A stretch of 64,000 nt of DNA, taken from assembly GCA_014529385.2 (NCBI GenBank), contig CM043963.1, forward strand, positions 76,739,412-76,803,411, in the 5' to 3' direction. Position 1 is the stretch's first letter; every line of letters begins with the position of its first letter. This document shows, piece by piece, positions 58,601 to 64,000 of the stretch. This stretch comes from Adiantum capillus-veneris (lineage: Eukaryota > Streptophyta > Polypodiopsida > Polypodiales > Pteridaceae). The notes below the pieces were generated by a model, which ran no database searches, had not been told where the DNA came from, and worked only from the letters and a program-made list of their open reading frames with translations. Position numbers and translations under genes: made by a program.

Positions 58601-59490
58601 TGGGGAGGGCCATGAAGCTCTGGGTTGTTTTTGGCAAATGCGAAGCGAGGGTCTCTCTTCAGATGCAATCACATACGCTTGCATCTTGAAGGCAAGGGCC
58701 TAATGCAATCATGTACAGTTGCACCTGCTGATATGGGCAAAAGAATTCATGATGATATTGTTAATCAGGGATTGTTGAAAGAAAACGTCTTGCTTGGCAT
58801 TGCCTTGGTCAACATGTACGCCAAATGTGGTAACTTTATAAAGCACAGAAAGTGCTTGAGGAGCTTCTGGTGTGGGATGGTGTCTTTTGGAATGCAAGAT
58901 GGAATCACACACGCTTGCATCTTGAAGGCAAGAGCCAAATGCAATCATGTACACTTGCACTTGCTGATATGGGCAAAAGAATTCATGGAGATGTAGGCCT
59001 TATGTAGATAGTGATGGCATGTCTAAGCACAGGCGAAGGCCTTACCATTGTATCGGTCGTAAGAGAGGGCGATGCACTTCTCAGAGCGCAACAGGTCCTC
59101 GACAAGTTTTCGGTCTGCAATGTTGTCTCATGGAGTGCATTGATTGCAGGATGGACAATCTGTATGTCAAGTGTGGTGCACTTCTTAAAGCGCAACAAGT
59201 CCTCGACAAGGTTCCTATCTGCATTTTTTTCTCATGGAGTGCACTGATTGCAGGATATGTCCAACGGAGCCAGGCTCCACAAATATAGTGCACTTTCATA
59301 AAGCACAAAAAGTGCTTGAGAATCTTCCTATCTGGGATGTTGTCTCTTGGAATGCACTGGATGTCGTCTTTTGGAATGCACTAATTGTGGGATATGCCGA
59401 AATTGGCCAGGAAGCTCTGGGCCGTTTTCAGCGCATGCAAAGCGAGGGTGTCTCTCTAGATGCAATCAGTAGAGCAGCGCCAAGAAAGCA
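55668..59490 (+). pseudogene. Decayed PPR array, right part
   Basis: About 3.8 kb of PPR-derived units on the plus strand. Recurrent pieces are MHVVSWSALIAGYVQ, LFQQMQREGISPNAITYTC, VVLGTALVDMYAKCG and KAQKVLEELPVRDVVSWNAL, as in PLS-class plant PPR proteins. No frame stays open for more than about 130 codons. Many units share the same faulty join, in which EGVSPDA is followed by ACCLMECIDC instead of the in-frame helix, so the broken unit itself was multiplied. No E or DYW C-terminal domain is seen. The array begins at the target duplication of element D. Confidence 0.8.
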
Positions 59491-59606
59491 GAGCAAATTA
59501 GAGCGGAATAGAACTTTGTATATTAAAATGGGCTACAAATAAAATAGATAGATTGGGAGAAAGGACGCGATCATTGCCTATGGGCAAGAGAGGAAGGCAT
59601 CAAGCA

Positions 59607-59668
<62 letters not shown>

Positions 59669-60227
59669 AATGTAGGGCTTATGTCGATAGTGTTGGCATG
59701 CCTAAGCACCGCTAGAGTTTTACCGTTGTACTGATGGTAAGAGCGAGCGAGACCCACCGTAGGCGGGTCGCGCGAGCTAGTATTCAAGAATGGGGATTGA
59801 GTCTTATCCCTCATGAGAGGAAAAGGAGTTTTTCCAACATTTACTAAGCCTCTTGTCCATGAGCTTTTGCTTTTGCCTGCTTTTGTAAATTGTCAAGATA
59901 ATTTATGTCTTTAATTTCATGTTTATGCACAAAATTTCCCATCAAAACAATCAAACCATAGAGGTGTGAGGTAGAATCTTGCAAATTCACAATTTTGAGG
60001 TGATCATTGTGACATGACAACCTATGAAATGTTGTGTTATGTCTTCACTTTATGAACATCCAGGAAACTTAACATTTTGGAGTAAACATGGAGTGACACT
60101 ATTAAACAGAAGCTGAAATTGAAAGGTCTTCACATCACTTGCATGAGCTAGCTATCTAATTTCCATCATATAGAGATTGTTGTTACAAAATAGTCTCAAT
60201 ATTGTCCCAAACAATACAGCATTTTGA

Positions 60228-60260
<33 letters not shown>

Positions 60261-60344
60261 TAACTAATAGGGGGTGTGTGATATAGATCCACACAAGAAG
60301 TTTTTGACATTTTCCCACTATAATTCCCGCATTGCTGATTACGA
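59491..60344. other. Spacer with TC and GT repeats
   Basis: (TC)n at 59611-59667. The stretch 59676-59745 resembles 58991-59070 in the PPR array. A short (GT)n run lies at about 60229-60260. There is no gene. Confidence 0.55.
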
Positions 60345-60458
60345 CAACATCATGAGCTTTTGCAAGCGAGGTGTATCATACCTAGCTAGGTCGGTGTGGT
60401 GGAGGGGGCCCGGCAGCCTAGGTATGCGGAGCCTCATCTGCAGAAGCTCATGATGTTG
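60345..60458. mobile_element. Hairpin MITE, 114 bp
   Basis: The left end CAACATCATGAGCTTTTGCA pairs with the right end TGCAGAAGCTCATGATGTTG with one mismatch. An inner pair CATACCTAG / CTAGGTATG extends the hairpin. A half copy is at 44597-44650. No clear target duplication was found. Confidence 0.65.
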
Positions 60459-60666
60459 AACAAACTTTTTGTAATAGATTATGAGCTCCTTTTATTAATA
60501 GTAATGAGAGAAATGAACCCTCAGCTTTTTTTTATTAATAGTGGCTGTCATCATGATTAACCACAATGGAAGCCATCCTCTCTATTGCAACAAGTTGTCT
60601 GATAGCCAGTTCTGTTTTACACCCCAAAAAAAGAACACCTGCATTTGTTAGCATAGATCTTTTGAA

Positions 60667-63390
60667 TTACCTCCCAGATATACTGAATGAAGATGTGGCT
60701 CCACCAATGTTGCTGTTCTTTTCTAAAAGAGGGGCAGTATCTGAGCTAGAAGACCTTAGTAGCAGCCCTTGCACAGTCTCACCAATGCGTGTTATTGAGA
60801 AGGAAGAAGGGCTTTTGAGCACAAAAAAAAGGCCTTGGTGCAGGCTAGAAAGTTGAAGGTCATCCACAGGTATATGACCCTGCAGCATTTGCACCACATG
60901 TTCCATGGACGGTCGCAATGCCGGGTTTTCTAGCACGCACAGAAAAGCCGTGTTAATCATCCTTCTCAACTTTACCATGTCCTCTTCTGATTTTATTGCA
61001 GTATTAGTTAACTTAATAAGATCTCCCTGCTGAGCTAGCCAGAAAGCCCACTCTGGATAATACACCTGCTCAATGGACTCAACAGTGTGATCCAAATTCT
61101 TTCGTCCACTGATAATTTCCATCAACAGCATTCCAAAGCTGTAAACATCACACTTCTCATCAATAACACCCTCCTTCATCCACTCCGGAGCCAAATATCC
61201 CGGAGTTCCTCTCATAGTTGTCATCACATGTGTTTCATTCCTATTTACCAGCCTTGAGAGACCAAAATCTGCCACTTTGGCATTAAAGCTTTCATCAAGG
61301 AGGATATTCTGTGGCTTGATGTCTAGATGAATGACCTTTTCTCGGCATTCATCATGTAAGTAGGCAAGTCCCCGAGCCGTGCCCAATGCTATCTTGCACC
61401 TGACATCCCAAGTCAGCTGTGATCTTTTGTATTGTGCCTCCGCAAACAACCATTGGTCAAGGGATCTATTCTCCATGAACTCATATACAAGTAGCCGATG
61501 ACCTTTTTGTGCGCAAAAGCCGAGCAAGCCGAGCAGATTGTTGTGGTGTATTCCTCCCATGATTGCTACCTCTGCTTTGAATTCTTTATTCCCCTGCATT
61601 ACGCTCTCAAGCTTTTTGACAGCCACCTTGGTGCCATTCTGAAGCAGCCCTGCATACACTGGCCCAAAGCCCCCTCTCCCTAGCTGCCTTTCAAAACCAC
61701 TGGTTATCTGTTCTAATTCATTGTAAGTATACCTGCTAGGTAATCCGGCGATAGCATCCAATAAAGTATCCTCCTCATCATCATCATCATCATCTGCAGA
61801 TTTGAGCTGTTTATACCAACAATATACAAATAGGAGCACAAGGATAACTACTACAGAGACAACACTTGCCACAATGACAGTCATCTTGGATGCCCTGCCT
61901 TGATCTTGACGAATTGCGTTCACTTTCAAATAGGCAAAGAAGTCACTTTGATTGAGACCACCATGAAGGCTTCTAACTGCATCTACATGGTGGCACGCTA
62001 GCTTACCTTGATGCCAAAATGCTGCCAAGCAAGAGCAGTTTTGAGAGCACTTGTCCACACATGTTTCTTCTGTGGAGATGTTAATTGGTGGCGTGTACTC
62101 GTTGGCAACATTCTCCATTCCATTAAGCGGCAGCATAATCGGATATGTCTGCGACGAACCATTGCAGTCCAGCTTATTTGTGAGGCTACAGTCTTGGGAA
62201 AAAAATGAACTATTTGAAGGACATGTACAATCTGATGCTCCAGTGCAAATCCCATAAGGCCCACAATAATCAGGAAGCAGGCATGAATCATAATTGAAGA
62301 CGTCGAAATCACTGGATATTGATGATCCCTGGATAGTATGAGCATGCAGCCTTCCATCATACTCGATACGAAAGAAAAGCAGATGGCCACTGGCAGGGGT
62401 TCCATTTTCCTCAAAGGGAAGGATGGTAAGATCAGGTTGAAGGGAGCAGAATGGTAGCCAGTATGAGGCATTATCAAGAGGATACCCAGAATCCCTCAAT
62501 TCAAGGGCACCTGGTCTCAAGAAAGCTTGAAGAGGGCTGGCCTCACATGTGTGTTTGATAGAGAAAGAATCATTGATGCCATAGATGTTCCATATGAAAT
62601 AAGGTTGAGGGTTAGGGAGGTTGGAGTAAAGGGTGATGCCACTTGGCTCCATAACAAGAGTATAGTCACCAGAGGAAGGGTCTGTCAAGGTTTTCCAGCT
62701 GGTGAGATTGTGTCCAGGACGCAAGAACTGTCCCACGGTAAGGGTGTCAGTAGGATGATCCGCGCTTTGCCACTTGATATCACCGCCAGAGCTTTGCAAA
62801 ACCAAGCTGACAGGGTTCTGGCTGATATCCATTGTGCTGACTCCTTGATTGGCAGTGTTGGAGGACCAGATGGGGGTTTTGGGGTTATCGCCCAGGAGGA
62901 CAAGGTTACCATCAAGGAGGAGATGGACCGAGATGGAGTTGCTGGACTTGATGGGGTGGTTGTGGTTCGCGGTCCACACAATTATGCCCCCGTTGACAAA
63001 ATGGGCCTCATACAAATAGATGGAGAGGGTGAAGGAGAAGTCACTCATTGATAAGGGGGATGATGATGTTTTTGAAGCTAGAAGGCATAGACATACAGAG
63101 CTTGTTATGGAGGAGCCCTCTGTTGTGATGTTTTCCCCTCTAAGGATAAGGAAGCCATAGGAGCCAGGGTAATACTTGAATTGAAGTGCAGATTCTTCAA
63201 GAAAGCTACTGACATTGTTAGTGAAATTAGAGTGAGAAAGAGTGTAAGCAGTGTTTAGCTGCCATGTCTCACTCTGTCCAGCTGATGCTTTTGCACATAA
63301 GAAGAAGAAGGAGGGGGCACCACAGATGAGCAATCTGAAGATGATGAGAAAAGAGGGGTTTGCCATAGTTGCACAGATCAGCAAAAGCAT
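60667..63390 (-). CDS. G-type lectin receptor-like serine/threonine kinase
   Basis: Predicted 907-aa plasma-membrane receptor kinase on one uninterrupted frame. From the first in-frame ATG (63390): a hydrophobic signal region (a second ATG at residue 9, MANPSFLIIFRLL, gives a more standard signal peptide); a B-lectin domain at about 116-222 (NGGIIVWTANHNHP, GNLVLLGDNPKTPIWSSNT, HPTDTLTVGQFLRPG); an EGF/PAN-like Cys-rich part at about 368-470 (CLLPDYCGPYGIC, CVDKCSQNCSCLAAF); a membrane segment at about 503-525; an acidic run DDDDDDEED; and a kinase at about 565-838. The kinase has LGRGGFGPVYAG, catalytic Lys592 (VAVKK), HLDIKPQNILLD, DFG at 708 and APE at 735. HLD instead of HRD makes it a non-RD kinase, like the SD2-5 group. 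Several N-glycosylation sequons lie outside. An in-frame TAG lies a few codons upstream of the frame. The ligand is unknown. The gene looks functional, and a fragment copy lies at 14358-14914. Confidence 0.93.
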   Translation of the reverse strand: MLLLICATMANPSFLIIFRLLICGAPSFFFLCAKASAGQSETWQLNTAYTLSHSNFTNNVSSFLEESALQFKYYPGSYGFLILRGENITTEGSSITSSVCLCLLASKTSSSPLSMSDFSFTLSIYLYEAHFVNGGIIVWTANHNHPIKSSNSISVHLLLDGNLVLLGDNPKTPIWSSNTANQGVSTMDISQNPVSLVLQSSGGDIKWQSADHPTDTLTVGQFLRPGHNLTSWKTLTDPSSGDYTLVMEPSGITLYSNLPNPQPYFIWNIYGINDSFSIKHTCEASPLQAFLRPGALELRDSGYPLDNASYWLPFCSLQPDLTILPFEENGTPASGHLLFFRIEYDGRLHAHTIQGSSISSDFDVFNYDSCLLPDYCGPYGICTGASDCTCPSNSSFFSQDCSLTNKLDCNGSSQTYPIMLPLNGMENVANEYTPPINISTEETCVDKCSQNCSCLAAFWHQGKLACHHVDAVRSLHGGLNQSDFFAYLKVNAIRQDQGRASKMTVIVASVVSVVVILVLLFVYCWYKQLKSADDDDDDEEDTLLDAIAGLPSRYTYNELEQITSGFERQLGRGGFGPVYAGLLQNGTKVAVKKLESVMQGNKEFKAEVAIMGGIHHNNLLGLLGFCAQKGHRLLVYEFMENRSLDQWLFAEAQYKRSQLTWDVRCKIALGTARGLAYLHDECREKVIHLDIKPQNILLDESFNAKVADFGLSRLVNRNETHVMTTMRGTPGYLAPEWMKEGVIDEKCDVYSFGMLLMEIISGRKNLDHTVESIEQVYYPEWAFWLAQQGDLIKLTNTAIKSEEDMVKLRRMINTAFLCVLENPALRPSMEHVVQMLQGHIPVDDLQLSSLHQGLFFVLKSPSSFSITRIGETVQGLLLRSSSSDTAPLLEKNSNIGGATSSFSISGR

Positions 63391-64000
63391 TAATAAAACA
63401 TGGTGCCCAGTATTCAAGAAGGGAAGTGCCTACCAGTTAGAAGGGAGTGTAAACTAGAGGTGCCCAATATTCAGGAAGGGAAGTGCCTGCCAATTAGAAA
63501 GGAGTGTAATAATTAGTAAGAAGAGAGAAGAAATTGAGAAAAATCTTGAGACACACACACATACACACATCCACAGTATAAATCAAGAATTAATCTAGAT
63601 AGTATCTTATTTAATGAGGATATTAATTGTAAATTAGAATACCTTGTATACAGTAATCCTCTTGAATCTTGATTGGCCTGCAACTTCACAGATCAGCAAA
63701 AGCATTAAAACATGGTGCCCAATATTGAAGAAGGGAAGTGCCAGCCAATTAGAAAGGAGTCCCTTCAGTCTCTCATATTATCATATTAGAGTGCTGTGGC
63801 GCTTCCATCTCATGAAAATAGCAACACTATTTTCTAAAATAAAAGAAAAGTGTATAGATATGAAAACGTGTGTGTGTGTGTGAAACGATAAAGTAGGTGT
63901 TTGAATGGTGAGTGCCAATGTCAACGAAATACAGGACGTGAATATTCAAACTATTCAAATGAAGCTTGCCACATAGGTCAAGGAAGCTTCCCACATAGGT
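63391..64000. other. Upstream region of the kinase gene, with repeats
   Basis: A block reading GGTGCCCA.TATTCA.GAAGGGAAGTG plus CAATTAGAAAGGAGT recurs at about 63400, 63460 and 63713; two of the copies include the GATCAGCAAAAGCATTAA stretch. The first copy overlaps the start of the coding region. A short ACACAC run lies near 63552 and a GT run near 63868. I could not pick a promoter element with confidence. Confidence 0.55.

Noticed and set aside
55668-59490. CRISPR-like or functional repeat-protein array
   Set aside because: The regular units are PPR-derived with shared frameshifts. There is no direct-repeat/spacer pattern, and the host is a plant.

Overview
This window is nuclear DNA of a land plant with a large, repeat-rich genome. 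My best guess is a fern or another seed-free vascular plant. The reasons are a chromodomain-bearing Ty3/gypsy element, several LTR retrotransposons primed by initiator tRNA-Met, a plant L1-like LINE, an intronless G-type lectin receptor kinase, a PRA1 remnant, and long decayed PPR arrays. No bacterial-type operons, rRNA or CRISPR are present. Only one gene looks intact and cellular: the receptor-like kinase at 60667-63390 (minus).

Layout. 1-10325: two tandem units (period 7163 bp) of a minus-strand Ty3/gypsy chromovirus sharing a 1.64 kb LTR. The complete unit has gag, protease, RT, RNase H, integrase and chromodomain, broken by one nonsense codon and at least two frameshifts. 10326-19590: pyrimidine/CA-rich DNA, a small-LTR (TRIM-like) element, fragments of a second gypsy family arranged as a 0.45 kb inverted repeat, and a stray copy of part of the receptor kinase gene. 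19594-25569: a PRA1 pseudogene, gypsy protease and integrase scraps, and a diverged chromovirus LTR with its primer site. 25570-32535: a nested tandem repeat and a decayed LINE with an internal 0.82 kb duplication. 32884-36600: a decayed gypsy element (gag, protease, RT). 37753-59490: a composite locus. 59491-64000: spacer with a hairpin MITE, then the kinase gene.

The composite locus is the most informative part. A decayed PPR array (minus 40062-41165, plus 55668-59490) was hit by LTR element D, which left the 5-bp target duplication TGTCT. D was hit in turn, in antisense, by a large non-coding LTR element C, leaving TAACC. A later inversion of about 8.8 kb (about 37753-46535), with one breakpoint inside an LTR of C, flipped the left half. 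Three independent signs agree: both target duplications now lie in inverted orientation, the two halves of the broken C LTR are found at the two breakpoints, and the single reading frame of D reads in phase across the C insertion (38105 to 53411). D therefore appears to be a non-autonomous LTR element with one unrecognised ORF and no pol.

All positions come from reading by eye. Percent identities, family names at clade level and dates of insertion were not computed.
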